Part shown: piece after piece, positions 9,352 to 17,984 of the stretch
Layout of the letters: every line of letters begins with the position of its first letter
Numbering within the stretch: position 1 is the stretch's first letter
Virus record (IMG/VR): IMGVR_UViG_3300017729_000040
Location: 1-23,418 of that record
Reading direction: 5' to 3' (one strand)
DNA from: a virus
DNA: 23,418 nt
Notes under the pieces: model-generated
The model's input: only the letters and a program-made list of their open reading frames with translations
The model's database searches: none
What the model was told of the DNA's origin: nothing
Program-made: the position numbers and the translations under genes

Positions 9352-9386
9352 AATAAAACCATCCCCATATTTCAGGGGACGGTTTA
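9352..9386 (-). terminator. Rho-independent terminator after the capsid gene
   Basis: On the minus strand AAACCGTCCCC pairs with GGGGATGGTTT around a short TGAAATAT loop, with one mismatch or wobble, followed by TATTTTA. It starts about 16 bases after the capsid stop codon. Some read-through is likely, because the next gene starts only about 26 bases further on. Confidence 0.8.
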
Positions 9387-9401
9387 ATAATAAGGTATTG
9401 T

Positions 9402-10832
9402 TTACCCTTTGATTAACATAAAGTTGTTAGCTCCTTGAACTACTAAACATCTTTCAGATAAGAAGTGCATCTCCATAGCATCTAAATCAGAAGTAGAAGC
9501 TCCAACAGAACCAGTAGTCCATGTTTTCATCTTTCTGTCTTCCATTTGAGAAGCTCTGTATCTTACGTGTAAGAATGGTCTCTTCAAGTTTTTACCAAGG
9601 TTTTGGTCATAAACTGTAGAAACACCCGCAGGGCAGATAAGTCCTTTGATAGCACCTAAACCATTAGAAGCATCACCAGTAGCAACATCAATCACACCAC
9701 CTCTTGTAGCTTTATCGTTTAAGTATTTCCAGTCAGACTTGTAGAAATCGTAAGATCCACGTCTGAAACCATCAAAACCTAAGTTCAATGCCATTTCAGC
9801 TTCATTGTCAAACACACCATAAGAAGCGTTTGCGCCAGGTCCAGCTAAAGCAGAAAGCATATCATCGATACCGATAGACTGAGCTCTCTGTAAGAACATC
9901 ATGTTTTCTTCAATAGAACCTTGCTTATCAAACTCAGCTAAGATGTTGTTGAAATCAGTTAAAGCAGAAACTTCAGTAGTAATGTTACCTCTGTTTTCAA
10001 CAGCAGAGAATAAACCTTCAGTACCAGCTGTTCCAGCTCCATTAGCACCTAAAGCAGCGTCTAATTGTGTACCTGAAACTAATTCAGATTCAACCATAGT
10101 CATTTCTAAGTAATCTGTAAATCTAGTTCTAGTATCACCAGCAGCCTTCAAGTACCATAAGTAACCTGATTGACCGTCTTCACCAGAAATCTCAACCCAT
10201 CCAACTGCAGAAGCATCAGATCCAGAAACCTCGTACTTATCTTTTAAGATAATTGGCTTGTTAGAGAAAGACTTGAACTTCGGAGCATTAGCACCATCTC
10301 TTCCAGTATCACCTTTCTTATACTCAGAACCAAATACGAATAAACTAACATCACCAGATGTTGGTAATGTACCATTGTAAGCGATTAACGTAATAGTAGC
10401 AGCAGGTGTTGCAGCATTTTTCTCAACTGTAGATACATAGGCTTTAATTGTCAAAGCTGCAGTTGATAAAACCACTGTATCACCAACTCTAATACCGTGG
10501 TTAACACCCGCAGTGTGACCATCAATATCATTAGTAATAGTAAATACACCATTAGCACCAGCCGTTGCCACGTAGGATAAATGTAATCTACCTTGCTCAG
10601 ACCAAACAACTTGGTCAGCAGTCATAGACTCTTCAGCCCCTACTTTAGATAAAAATCCAGCTACAGTTCTGTTTCCAAAAACTTCAGCCTCTTTTTCCAT
10701 AAGGTCTGGTAAATATTGTTGTGCCCAGGAAGCTCCTGATGCAGATGCGAAGTCGATATAATTCGAGCTAAGCGTTTGTTTTACTGGAGAAGGTACCGAG
10801 TTAAGGTTTGCTCCAGGGTTTAAATTTGCCAT
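9402..10832 (-). CDS. Major capsid protein (HK97-fold type, inferred)
   Basis: A 476-residue protein following the scaffold-like gene by 19 bases and followed by a strong terminator, the usual place and size for a capsid protein of crAss-like or related phages. The N-terminus (MANLNPGANLNSVPSPVKQT) is flexible; residues about 24-85 carry YIDFASASGASWAQQYLPDL, then MEKEAEVFGNRTVAGFL and ADQVVWSEQGRLHLSY, a pattern of helix plus beta-hairpin seen in HK97-like capsid N-arms. The middle has a beta-rich segment of about 100 residues (90-190), which may be an inserted surface domain, and the end has CLVVQGANNFMLIKG. The codons look different from those of neighbours, with more ACC, GCA and AAG, consistent with high expression. 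No catalytic motif is present. The capsid call rests on position, size and sequence character. Confidence 0.8.
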   Translation of the reverse strand: MANLNPGANLNSVPSPVKQTLSSNYIDFASASGASWAQQYLPDLMEKEAEVFGNRTVAGFLSKVGAEESMTADQVVWSEQGRLHLSYVATAGANGVFTITNDIDGHTAGVNHGIRVGDTVVLSTAALTIKAYVSTVEKNAATPAATITLIAYNGTLPTSGDVSLFVFGSEYKKGDTGRDGANAPKFKSFSNKPIILKDKYEVSGSDASAVGWVEISGEDGQSGYLWYLKAAGDTRTRFTDYLEMTMVESELVSGTQLDAALGANGAGTAGTEGLFSAVENRGNITTEVSALTDFNNILAEFDKQGSIEENMMFLQRAQSIGIDDMLSALAGPGANASYGVFDNEAEMALNLGFDGFRRGSYDFYKSDWKYLNDKATRGGVIDVATGDASNGLGAIKGLICPAGVSTVYDQNLGKNLKRPFLHVRYRASQMEDRKMKTWTTGSVGASTSDLDAMEMHFLSERCLVVQGANNFMLIKG

Positions 10833-10851
10833 AATTTTTTAATTTTTTTAA

Positions 10852-11970
10852 TTATTTTTTGTTTTTAATTTTGAACTTGTAAGACGAAGAGTTGTCACCA
10901 AGTACTTTTACAGTCATACCTCCAGTTGTTACCTCTCCACTATGTGCTTGTCTAGGTCCCATGTTAATGTTCTTAGAGTTTTCTACACTAGCTTTTAAAG
11001 CATCAGCCTTCCCTTGTTCGTAAAAGTGATTAGCAATCATATCTGCATTATTTGCGGTATATAAAGCTTTGTGATACCCACTAGCATCATCTAACATGTT
11101 TTCGTTATTCAGGAACTTCCCGATGAAATTTGTTATATCAGCTTGCGATTCTTTAATTTTACCCGCATCCTTTACGTTTAATCTGAATTTTTTGTCACCG
11201 ACTTTATATTCAAAACCTTTGAATTTTTCAGTGAAAACAGAATTAGTCTGTTTGTTAAATGCAGATTTTTGTTTCTCAGAAAATGATTGTCTTTCTTTTT
11301 CCTCTTTGTTATACCTATTGAAGAAATCAATTGCCTTCTGCTGATCACTTGTCAGCTTGCTTCCAGCTTTAACATCTTCATAATATTTGGACTTTAACCC
11401 GTCCAGGTGGTTTTTAGCCTCAGCAACTTGCTCTTTTAAGGCTAATTTTTTTCTTTTAATATCGCTTTCCTCATCAATATCAGCGTCAAACGAGAACTTA
11501 TCCTCCATTAAGAAGTTAATCTCTCCACTGTCTAAATGTGGTTTTGTGGATTTGTAATATTCTTTTAATAAATCAATACTATCTAACTCTGAATAATCTT
11601 TGTTTAAGTTAACATAATCATTTAAGTCACCACCTGTTTCTTCCATGAACTCTTTAACTTTAATTAAGTTTTCTGGTAATGTTACAATATCGCTAGCTGG
11701 TGGTTCTACCATGTCCTCTGGTTTTGTAATGTCTATTGGAATATCTTCAACCGGTTGGTCTTCACTTGTTATCTCTTCGACAACGTTAACCTCTTCAGTA
11801 GTATTATCCTCTAACTCCTTAGGATCAACAACTGGTTTTGATAAATCTACTTTCGTTACATTTCCATCCCCATCTGTTTTAACCGATGGACTTGGCGCTT
11901 TGACTTTTGTTACGTTGTCAATAGGCTTGTCTTTGGTGATATCATCACCATCTTTCTTTTTGTCTTCCAT
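10852..11970 (-). CDS. Scaffolding-like protein
   Basis: A 372-residue, very charged protein between portal and capsid genes. The first 100 residues are acidic and low-complexity (runs of Asp, Glu, Thr, Val, Pro), probably disordered. Residues about 110-250 are helical and coiled-coil-like (LKEYYKSTKPHL, ESDIKRKKLALKEQVAEAKN, then FNRYNKEEKERQSFSEKQ). The C-terminus is basic and ends KFKIKNKK, a typical site for contact with capsid protein in scaffolds. Gene order (portal, scaffold, capsid) matches many tailed phages. No protease motif is visible, so maturation would need an enzyme from elsewhere. The role is inferred from composition and order. Confidence 0.7.
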   Translation of the reverse strand: MEDKKKDGDDITKDKPIDNVTKVKAPSPSVKTDGDGNVTKVDLSKPVVDPKELEDNTTEEVNVVEEITSEDQPVEDIPIDITKPEDMVEPPASDIVTLPENLIKVKEFMEETGGDLNDYVNLNKDYSELDSIDLLKEYYKSTKPHLDSGEINFLMEDKFSFDADIDEESDIKRKKLALKEQVAEAKNHLDGLKSKYYEDVKAGSKLTSDQQKAIDFFNRYNKEEKERQSFSEKQKSAFNKQTNSVFTEKFKGFEYKVGDKKFRLNVKDAGKIKESQADITNFIGKFLNNENMLDDASGYHKALYTANNADMIANHFYEQGKADALKASVENSKNINMGPRQAHSGEVTTGGMTVKVLGDNSSSYKFKIKNKK

Positions 11971-11990
11971 AATATAATATAATAATAATT
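11968..11990 (-). repeat. 23-nt A/T leader (copy 2) ending in the start codon of the scaffold-like gene
   Basis: It is identical over all 23 nt to the leader at 9324-9346. The two genes behind them are unrelated beyond a lysine-rich start, so the leader itself is the conserved item. Confidence 0.5.
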
Positions 11991-12000
11991 GTTGTTTTTC

Positions 12001-14412
12001 TTATCTAGGTCCAAATCCTCCAGAATTAACTCCGCCGTTTAAAACGTCATTACCTGATGACTCGAAATCCTTTGGTTTACCACCATTGTTCTTTTGATCT
12101 ATCATAGCTGATTGTTGTGAAGCTTGCATTTTAACTCTTTGATCTTTTCTATCTTCCTTATACTCGTCTTTATTGTTTGCCCCAGCAGCATCCATCTTCC
12201 TAAGCCTCATGTTTATTTCAAACTCATGATCCATCAACCCTCTCTTAACTTCGGCTTCAGTATTTAGTAATTGAGTTTTAAAACCTGTCTTTGCTTCTTC
12301 TAATTGTATTTGAGAAGCTGTTAAGTCTTGTTGTTTCTTGACCTCTGCTGCCGCAGCTGCTTCTGATGCTTTAGCGTTCGCATCTGCTTGAGCTGCCATA
12401 TTTTCTTGCTCTGCTTTTTGTTTTAAATCAGCTCTCTTCTTCCTACGTATCTTAAGCATTTGATTTGCTAGCTTAAGGTTCCTAACCTCTCTTAAATCTA
12501 TAGCGTCTTCTAAGTCTATCAACTGTTGTGATAAAGCTTGTTGTATATTGTTTTCGACTAATTGCCTCTCTTCGTCATCCGGTGTTAACTCTATAAATAT
12601 ACCAAAATCATATAGATGTAGGTTTTGCATTTCTTCCAACGTAGCTACATTGTGTCTACCTATTTGATGGATAAAAGCTTCCTTGGTTGGAGAGTACTCT
12701 ATGATATCAGATATCCTAAGTGAAAGCATTTCGCAAACCTCAGCTGTTAAAAACAATCCAGATTGTAATATATGTCTTGTTGCTGTATTAGAGTTTGCCG
12801 CTGCCATCTTCTGTATCCCAACTAACGACTTAGCATCTGGAGTGCTAGCGTCTCTTGCTTCATTTAAACCAGTCACATCTCTGATCATTTGCAGGTAGTA
12901 ATTGTAAGTCTGTATTAAACTCTGTAGTTTACCACCACCGTTACCACTAGATATTTCTTGAATAGGTATCTTACCAGGATTCATATCCCCATCACTTGTG
13001 AAACTTCTACCAATAACAGAACCTGTTTGGAAGAACATGTTTAACGCTTCTTGTGGATTATAGTTCGTACCATTACCTAAATCGATTTCAGCTAGACCAT
13101 CTGCATCTAAATACACTCCATCTGGAACCATTCTAGATAGTACTTGTTGTAACTTTAAATGTGTCAGCTGGATCATATCAGCAAATCCAGTTATTCTACC
13201 AACTAAAGATTCAATCCTACCCTTATAAACTCTTGGAGCAACTATAGAGTAGTTCATTCTAACTTTAGTAAAGTCACTTTTCTCACGCATCATGTTGTCA
13301 GACCTCTCCCATTTAATAAGTCTATCAGTACCTAGTATTAAAGCACCTTCATATACAACTTCAATAGACCTATGTAATTTTGTGAAATTACCATCCATAT
13401 CTTCAGGTGGGTTAAAACTATCATCTTTACTTATAGCCTTCTCACCTCCAGTACCGGTTTTCTTAACTTTATAAACCTCGTTCATATAGGTTTTGTAATT
13501 GAAGTATAAAACTTGGACTTTATTATTATCCATAGAGTTAGACGCTTGGTTCTCATAAGACCTTCCACCTCCACTCTTAACTATATCTTCTAAATCCTCA
13601 TGCTTTAAGTGCGGGAACTCCTTAACCAACTCATTAATCGGAATTGGCTTAACCTCCCCAACATAGTATATATCTTCAAAATAAGGTGAATCAGTGTAGG
13701 AATAAACTAGGTTAGCTGGGTCAACATACTCAACTACAGCTCCCTCAGATGTATTGAATGTTGTTTTTACAGCGCCAATACCTAATACCGTTAAATCATA
13801 AAAGAACCTTCTCTTTATTAAATCGTACTTACTACCATCTAAAAGAACGTTTAAAGCTTGCTCTTCCGCTATCTCTACTTGTTGCTTGTAATTAAGTTGC
13901 ATGTGTAATTCTAACTCATCTTTAGAGTCAGGTAATTCTTCTGGAGGTGTACTTGCTAGATCTACGTTTAAAGATTCTTTAGCCGCGGCATCAAACTCTT
14001 TAAGCCTCATATCTTTTAGTATACCCTCCATATACTCTGTCCTCTTACTCACTCCAAATGGATCCTGTGAATAAGCTTTTATATCGTATGTTCTATCTGA
14101 AATACCATTAACAACTATATCTACAAACTTTGATATAATAGGTACTGGTTTCCAATCTAAATTCAAATATGATAAATCACCATTTATAGATAACTCATTT
14201 TTATACTTCCTAATATCTTGTTCTCCCCTAGCATATAACCTAAGCTCGTGAAAGCTTTTAATGTTATTAGTAAACCTATTACGCCCGTTGCTATTGTCAA
14301 ACCACTCAGCTTCTATGGCTTGAGCGATGGACAACCCGTAGTCATAACTAGATTTCTCTAGATCGCTAACGACTTGACTTGGAAAATAATTTCTTACAAC
14401 AGACTCTGCCAT
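12001..14412 (-). CDS. Portal protein
   Basis: An 803-residue protein directly after the large terminase (2-base gap). Such a size fits crAss-like portals. Residues about 87-103 read WKPVPIISKFVDIVVNGI, a portal-type helix, followed by SDRTYDIKAYSQDP. The middle contains IYYVGEVKPIPINELVKEFP and a stretch with SIVAPRVYKGRIESLVGRITG and DMIQLTHLKLQQVLSRMVPDG that fits the stem and wing, then MIRDVTGLNEARDASTPDAK before the C-terminal helices. From about residue 650 it becomes a long Ala/Lys/Glu/Gln-rich coiled coil (AQADANAKASEAAAAAEV), as expected of a barrel domain, and ends in a Gly/Ser/Asn-rich tail. It would form the dodecameric DNA channel at one vertex. Confidence 0.85.
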   Translation of the reverse strand: MAESVVRNYFPSQVVSDLEKSSYDYGLSIAQAIEAEWFDNSNGRNRFTNNIKSFHELRLYARGEQDIRKYKNELSINGDLSYLNLDWKPVPIISKFVDIVVNGISDRTYDIKAYSQDPFGVSKRTEYMEGILKDMRLKEFDAAAKESLNVDLASTPPEELPDSKDELELHMQLNYKQQVEIAEEQALNVLLDGSKYDLIKRRFFYDLTVLGIGAVKTTFNTSEGAVVEYVDPANLVYSYTDSPYFEDIYYVGEVKPIPINELVKEFPHLKHEDLEDIVKSGGGRSYENQASNSMDNNKVQVLYFNYKTYMNEVYKVKKTGTGGEKAISKDDSFNPPEDMDGNFTKLHRSIEVVYEGALILGTDRLIKWERSDNMMREKSDFTKVRMNYSIVAPRVYKGRIESLVGRITGFADMIQLTHLKLQQVLSRMVPDGVYLDADGLAEIDLGNGTNYNPQEALNMFFQTGSVIGRSFTSDGDMNPGKIPIQEISSGNGGGKLQSLIQTYNYYLQMIRDVTGLNEARDASTPDAKSLVGIQKMAAANSNTATRHILQSGLFLTAEVCEMLSLRISDIIEYSPTKEAFIHQIGRHNVATLEEMQNLHLYDFGIFIELTPDDEERQLVENNIQQALSQQLIDLEDAIDLREVRNLKLANQMLKIRRKKRADLKQKAEQENMAAQADANAKASEAAAAAEVKKQQDLTASQIQLEEAKTGFKTQLLNTEAEVKRGLMDHEFEINMRLRKMDAAGANNKDEYKEDRKDQRVKMQASQQSAMIDQKNNGGKPKDFESSGNDVLNGGVNSGGFGPR

Positions 14413-14414
14413 AT

Positions 14415-16649
14415 TTATTTTTGTGTTATTATTGTTGATGTTCCTCCAGTATTATCATACCTTGAGATACTAATATTTAGCTGTGGTTTCTCCACTTTTG
14501 CGCTAGGCGAGTACAGATGTCTGTTACAAGCCATAATTGCATACCCAGAGCTGATAGTGGCATCATGCTTTGTTCTCTTAGTTATATCAAACCTACTCCA
14601 GTCATTTAGAGTGGCATTAAAGTACATAGTCCCATAGTTTCCGTTTTCTTTAGCCCCTATGTGCTCTTTTATATGCATTTCAATTGCAGCTGCATGCGCG
14701 TGTATTATATCTTGACTTGAAGAAGGTATACCTCCAACCTCTTTTTCAGCAACCGATAGTTTGTTCCAAACTTTATCTGGCCTATTCATACTAAACCCCC
14801 TGTAACCTCTTCTCCTCAAGTAGTACAGTAAACGTGGTTTGTTGTTCTCAGCTAGCAGCGGCATACCATAAAAAGCTATAGCCATCAACACATCTTCAAA
14901 AAACATCTCAGCAGTTTGTGGTCTAGCTAAGTACTCTAAGAAAAACTGAGAAGGTGGACAATCTTCCATGCTAAATGTGGTTAACCCATGTAAAGCTCCT
15001 TTCGAACCCTTACCGTCAACAGTTCCTGATATATCGTAACTATCACAACCAAAAGCTCCCATGTGCTCGTTACCTGGGTACCTAACTCCATTTTTCATGT
15101 GGTAGTTGTTCTGCAGGTGGCTAGGTGGAACCCAACTCACTTTAAACCTACCTTTTGGATCTGGATAGAATGTAACCTTACTATCTTTTATACCGTTCCC
15201 CCATTGAAAATTACCTTGAGTAACTACAGAGGAATTTCCAATTCCCTCATTGTAATCTATTTGCTCGTATATTTTAACTAAGTTGAATATAGAGTTTTTA
15301 GATTCATCTCTAAAAGCGTGCTCTTCTGACCTTGGGAACTGTCGGTAAAATTCGTTTAAACCATCCATGTCATCCCTAAGTCCATCCGCTTCGTTCTCCC
15401 AGTGCTCAATAACACCTGTTTCTATAATATCTCCCAGTGGACCTATTGTTTCTACCGTAGGTGTATCGAATACAGGGTGACCGTACTGATCAATAAAACC
15501 CTCATAGTTCCACTCCATTGGTATAAATAAAGAATATAAACCAGAACTAGTCTGCCCATTCTTATTTCGTTTGTTAACGTTTGAAGATGTATATAATTTC
15601 TTGAAATTTAAACCACCTTTGTCCAAAGCATTAGAAGTAGAACCCATCATACACTTACCAGTTATTCTAGCACCTAATCGTAAACAGGTTTTTGTAACCC
15701 TCCAGTTGTTTAAGATATTATTTGGTGCCTCCCATTTTCCACTCTCATCATGTACTAGTAATACTAGTTTTTCACCATCATAACTATTATCACCTGTATT
15801 CTTCCAATCTATAGTTGTATCAAGCCCTTCCATTATCTCAACAGGCTCAGATGATCTCATCTTTTTCTTCGTAAGCTTACTAGCTGGAACTCTATACGCT
15901 AATTCTGTTTTAGGCCTATCCATACCGTCTTGAATAGGTTTGAAGAAGAATGGATAATTAACGCTAATAGGTACAACTTTGTCAGTAAACATTTTTTTAG
16001 CATCTTGCCCTGTTTTTGACAATATACCATATCTACTATCGCTTGATATAGTTGCTTGGTTAACGATTTCATTAGAACCCATGAAGGAGAACCCAGAACG
16101 TCTATTTTTAAGGTAGCACATTCCATAACACCTAGTGTCAGCTTTACACCCCTCCCAGAATATATAAAACAATCTATTAGCTTCTCTAAAATCAGCTTGT
16201 CCAACATCAATCTTTGCCCACTGTAAATACATGTAATGTGCACCTGTTATGTATGTACCAACTCCTTTGTTCATAAACCAGAAACCCTCGTCTCTCCTTT
16301 TAAACTCTTCGTCTATATAATCAATCCAATCATTTTTAAAGGACTCTGGCTGCGACTCCCAGTCAAATATACTCTTAATGTTTTTTAACTGCTTAGGGTA
16401 CTCGAAACGTGTCCATTTTTGGTCATGAGCTTTGTTTGATATACTGTGGGTTTTTTTAGGTTGCTTAGGTAAAGCTACATGAAAACCATTTATACTATAT
16501 ATCTCCCCAATCTGACCAGTCTTAGATATTACAACTATATCGTGTTCTTTGTTGTAACCATACTTCCAAGACTTAGAGGCATTAAGTTTATTAACAGTTG
16601 TTCTTTTTAGTGGTTCAACTACTTCGTATAAGGCTTGTTTATAAGCCAT
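14415..16649 (-). CDS. terL: Terminase large subunit (DNA-packaging ATPase and nuclease)
   Basis: A 744-residue protein. The start overlaps the preceding stop in TAATG, so it is likely translationally coupled to the upstream gene. The ATPase part has a degenerate Walker A-like stretch at residues 179-192 (YLKNRRSGFSFMGS, lacking a canonical GKT/GKS) and a Walker B at 295-302 (KLVLLVHDE, with D301 and probable catalytic E302). The C-terminal RNase H-like nuclease part has GAFGCDSYDISG with D536, a second acidic site near E601, and KHDATISSGYAIMA with D696, in the order expected for three metal-binding acids. A C-terminal tail of about 35 residues is Ser/Thr-rich. The protein starts MAYKQ, like several small neighbours. 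It would package concatemeric DNA through the portal. Confidence 0.9.
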   Translation of the reverse strand: MAYKQALYEVVEPLKRTTVNKLNASKSWKYGYNKEHDIVVISKTGQIGEIYSINGFHVALPKQPKKTHSISNKAHDQKWTRFEYPKQLKNIKSIFDWESQPESFKNDWIDYIDEEFKRRDEGFWFMNKGVGTYITGAHYMYLQWAKIDVGQADFREANRLFYIFWEGCKADTRCYGMCYLKNRRSGFSFMGSNEIVNQATISSDSRYGILSKTGQDAKKMFTDKVVPISVNYPFFFKPIQDGMDRPKTELAYRVPASKLTKKKMRSSEPVEIMEGLDTTIDWKNTGDNSYDGEKLVLLVHDESGKWEAPNNILNNWRVTKTCLRLGARITGKCMMGSTSNALDKGGLNFKKLYTSSNVNKRNKNGQTSSGLYSLFIPMEWNYEGFIDQYGHPVFDTPTVETIGPLGDIIETGVIEHWENEADGLRDDMDGLNEFYRQFPRSEEHAFRDESKNSIFNLVKIYEQIDYNEGIGNSSVVTQGNFQWGNGIKDSKVTFYPDPKGRFKVSWVPPSHLQNNYHMKNGVRYPGNEHMGAFGCDSYDISGTVDGKGSKGALHGLTTFSMEDCPPSQFFLEYLARPQTAEMFFEDVLMAIAFYGMPLLAENNKPRLLYYLRRRGYRGFSMNRPDKVWNKLSVAEKEVGGIPSSSQDIIHAHAAAIEMHIKEHIGAKENGNYGTMYFNATLNDWSRFDITKRTKHDATISSGYAIMACNRHLYSPSAKVEKPQLNISISRYDNTGGTSTIITQK

Positions 16650-16924
16650 TATTTCTTAGACTTTTTCTCTGCAAAACCTGTGAAAGAAGTTGTTTTATCT
16701 TCCTTGGGTTTTCCTTCCAAAGCATTCTCTTCATCTTGTATCCTATTGAGTATCTCAAAAGCATCAAAGATTGCGAGTTTTTTAGTAGCAGCAGCGTTTT
16801 TAAGTCTGTCTGCTGTAATATCGTCTCCACTATCAACAATAGCTGCCTTTGCAACCTTAATGAGTTCTTCGACCGCATCACGCCCAGCTTGGATTATATT
16901 CTTCTTCGTCTCCCTTGTATTCAT
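16649..16924 (-). CDS. Probable small terminase subunit
   Basis: A 91-residue helical, charged protein immediately before the large terminase, sharing a 1-nt TAATG junction. It reads MNTRETKKNIIQAGRDAVEE then a helix and ITADRLKNAAATKKLAIFDA, ending in a Lys-rich tail. I chose the ATG at 16924 rather than the one at 16972: the longer form adds MERDFIESTTILLQLN and overlaps the upstream gene by 95 nt instead of 47, while 16924 has the A/T-rich leader seen before other starts here. Small size, helices and location fit a DNA-recognition subunit; no clear HTH is evident, so this is an inference. It could instead be an unrelated head-gene neighbour. Confidence 0.6.
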   Translation of the reverse strand: MNTRETKKNIIQAGRDAVEELIKVAKAAIVDSGDDITADRLKNAAATKKLAIFDAFEILNRIQDEENALEGKPKEDKTTSFTGFAEKKSKK

Positions 16925-17462
16925 ATTTAATTGTAATAAAATTGTTGTAGACTCTATAAAGTCTCTTTCCATCTATAATAAACTCGTATTCAGAATCTGG
17001 TTTAAAACCAACTAAATCACCATTTGCGAAACCCTCATTACTGGAGTACTTAACCACTCCAACTAAAGGTCTTTCGACATCCAAGCTTAACTCGTCCGTT
17101 GATTTTATTGGTTGAACGAAGCAGAAGTCTCCCACCGGCTCGTATTCACCATCTCTCTTCCTAAGGAATATTTGTTCTACATCTAAAGCATACAGATCTT
17201 CGCTTATATAGTTCCTACTGTTCTTCTCCTCCCCTCTTATGTTGTGCCACCGTCTAAAAACATTGTGATGTACTGTTAGTATATCGCCTATTTTAATGTT
17301 ATAACTATTAACCCTTGGTAACCCAACTACTTCGGCTTCTCTATTTACAAATTGATGATTAAAGACCTCAGTATTTAAAATGAGATCTTTATCACCAACC
17401 TTCTTTGTGTTGTTATAACGATTTCCTAGAGGCTTTACTATGAAATCATATACACTATCCAT
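16878..17462 (-). CDS. Tandem GroES-like (Cpn10) domain protein, putative phage co-chaperonin
   Basis: A 194-residue protein in which two GroES-like barrels can be traced. Domain 1 (about 1-105) has YDFIVKPL, a loop with DLILNTE (residues 26-32) like the GroES mobile loop Ile-Val-Leu tripeptide, AEVVGLP, IKIGDILTVHH and SEDLYALDVEQIFL. Domain 2 (about 106-182) has PVGDFCFVQPIK, PLVGVVKYSSNEGFANGDLV and FIIDGKRLYRVYNNFITIKY, matching the GroES order of strand, glycine turn, GD-V and IDG-Y-V-I. Domain 2 lacks an obvious hydrophobic mobile-loop tripeptide. GroES is about 97 residues, so this is twice the normal length. The start shares TAATG with the 73-aa gene. It may cap the phage or host GroEL, or may reuse the fold for another virion role. 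Confidence 0.65.
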   Translation of the reverse strand: MDSVYDFIVKPLGNRYNNTKKVGDKDLILNTEVFNHQFVNREAEVVGLPRVNSYNIKIGDILTVHHNVFRRWHNIRGEEKNSRNYISEDLYALDVEQIFLRKRDGEYEPVGDFCFVQPIKSTDELSLDVERPLVGVVKYSSNEGFANGDLVGFKPDSEYEFIIDGKRLYRVYNNFITIKYEYKGDEEEYNPSWA

Positions 17463-17683
17463 TAGTACTCTAAGTTGTACTCTACAGAAACAGCCATGTT
17501 TTTACTGAAGTCTTTCCACTGCATGACTTCCTTGTCTTTCCTTATGTATATCGAGTACTTATCTTTCTCCTCAACTATATCACAAATAGTATGTCCACCG
17601 TAAACACCTTGGCCAACAGCGTAGTGCATTGCATCACTTTTATACTCCTTCCCTATAGTTATCTTTCTAATTAGCCCCGCCAT
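17462..17683 (-). CDS. Conserved-looking 73-aa protein of unknown function
   Basis: It reads MAGLIRKITIGKEYKSDAMH, then YAVGQGVYGGHTI, and ends SKNMAVSVEYNLEY. The composition fits a small alpha/beta fold. I recall proteins with a similar start (IRKITIG..Y..AMHY.VG) in Bacteroidota phages, without a known role. Its start overlaps the coiled-coil gene by 17 nt and its stop overlaps the tandem GroES-like gene by 1 nt (TAATG), so the three are probably translationally coupled. No membrane segment or signal peptide is visible. Confidence 0.65.
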   Translation of the reverse strand: MAGLIRKITIGKEYKSDAMHYAVGQGVYGGHTICDIVEEKDKYSIYIRKDKEVMQWKDFSKNMAVSVEYNLEY

Positions 17684-17960
17684 CTTCCTCGTATTTTATA
17701 GTACCATCTTCTAAGTTAATATCTATAGAACCATATTGATTCTGAAACTCAGATCTTAACAATGCTAACTCGTCTTGATGACCAGCAACCGCATGCAGTA
17801 CTTGATGTTTTTGTGTCTCTAAAATACCAACCCTGTGTTGAGTTTGATTCAGGTCGCTAACTATCTTCTTAGCTTTCTCTAATTGTTCTGTTGTAATCTT
17901 TTCAGCTCTAGATTTTAATTGTTTAATCTTAGCTGTTGTACTGTCTTTCTTTTTACCCAT
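17667..17960 (-). CDS. Small coiled-coil protein of unknown function
   Basis: A 97-residue Lys/Glu/Gln-rich protein. After a basic start (MGKKKDSTTAKIKQLKSRAE) come two long helices with heptad-like spacing (EQLEKAKKIVSDLNQTQHRV, then ILETQKHQVLHAVAGHQDEL), and a short acidic beta end (YGSIDINLEDGTIKYEEDGG). No transmembrane segment or lipobox is present, so it is not an obvious spanin although it follows the holin-like gene. I recall similar proteins from marine phages with no function. Its leader is a TTTAA repeat. Confidence 0.6.
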   Translation of the reverse strand: MGKKKDSTTAKIKQLKSRAEKITTEQLEKAKKIVSDLNQTQHRVGILETQKHQVLHAVAGHQDELALLRSEFQNQYGSIDINLEDGTIKYEEDGGAN

Positions 17961-17964
17961 TTTA

Positions 17965-17984
17965 TTTAATTTAATTTAATTTAA
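17965..17984 (-). repeat. Four copies of TTTAA in the leader of the coiled-coil gene
   Basis: Four perfect 5-bp units fill the gap between the holin-like stop and the next start. Simple A/T repeats of this kind recur upstream of several genes here in place of a Shine-Dalgarno sequence. Confidence 0.6.

Noticed and set aside
10270-10320. A collagen-like Gly-X-Y stretch (KKGDTGRDGANAP) in the capsid protein
   Set aside because: Only two to three triplets are present, too few for a collagen-type helix.
15899-16243. A 114-aa minus-strand ORF inside terL in another frame
   Set aside because: It overlaps the conserved terminase ATPase region and has no supporting features.
16925-16972. The longer start of the probable small terminase gene
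   Set aside because: It increases overlap with the GroES-like gene to 95 nt and adds residues unlike the charged start expected; the ATG at 16924 was preferred, though not proven.
16635-17015. Plus-strand ORFs over the small terminase and the tandem GroES-like genes
   Set aside because: They are antisense to tightly packed genes with TAATG junctions; the Ser/Phe-rich translation has no family character.
17667-17960. The coiled-coil protein as a spanin or tape measure
   Set aside because: It has no membrane segment or lipobox and is far too short for a tape measure. No tape-measure gene is seen in the window, which agrees with a podovirus-like particle.
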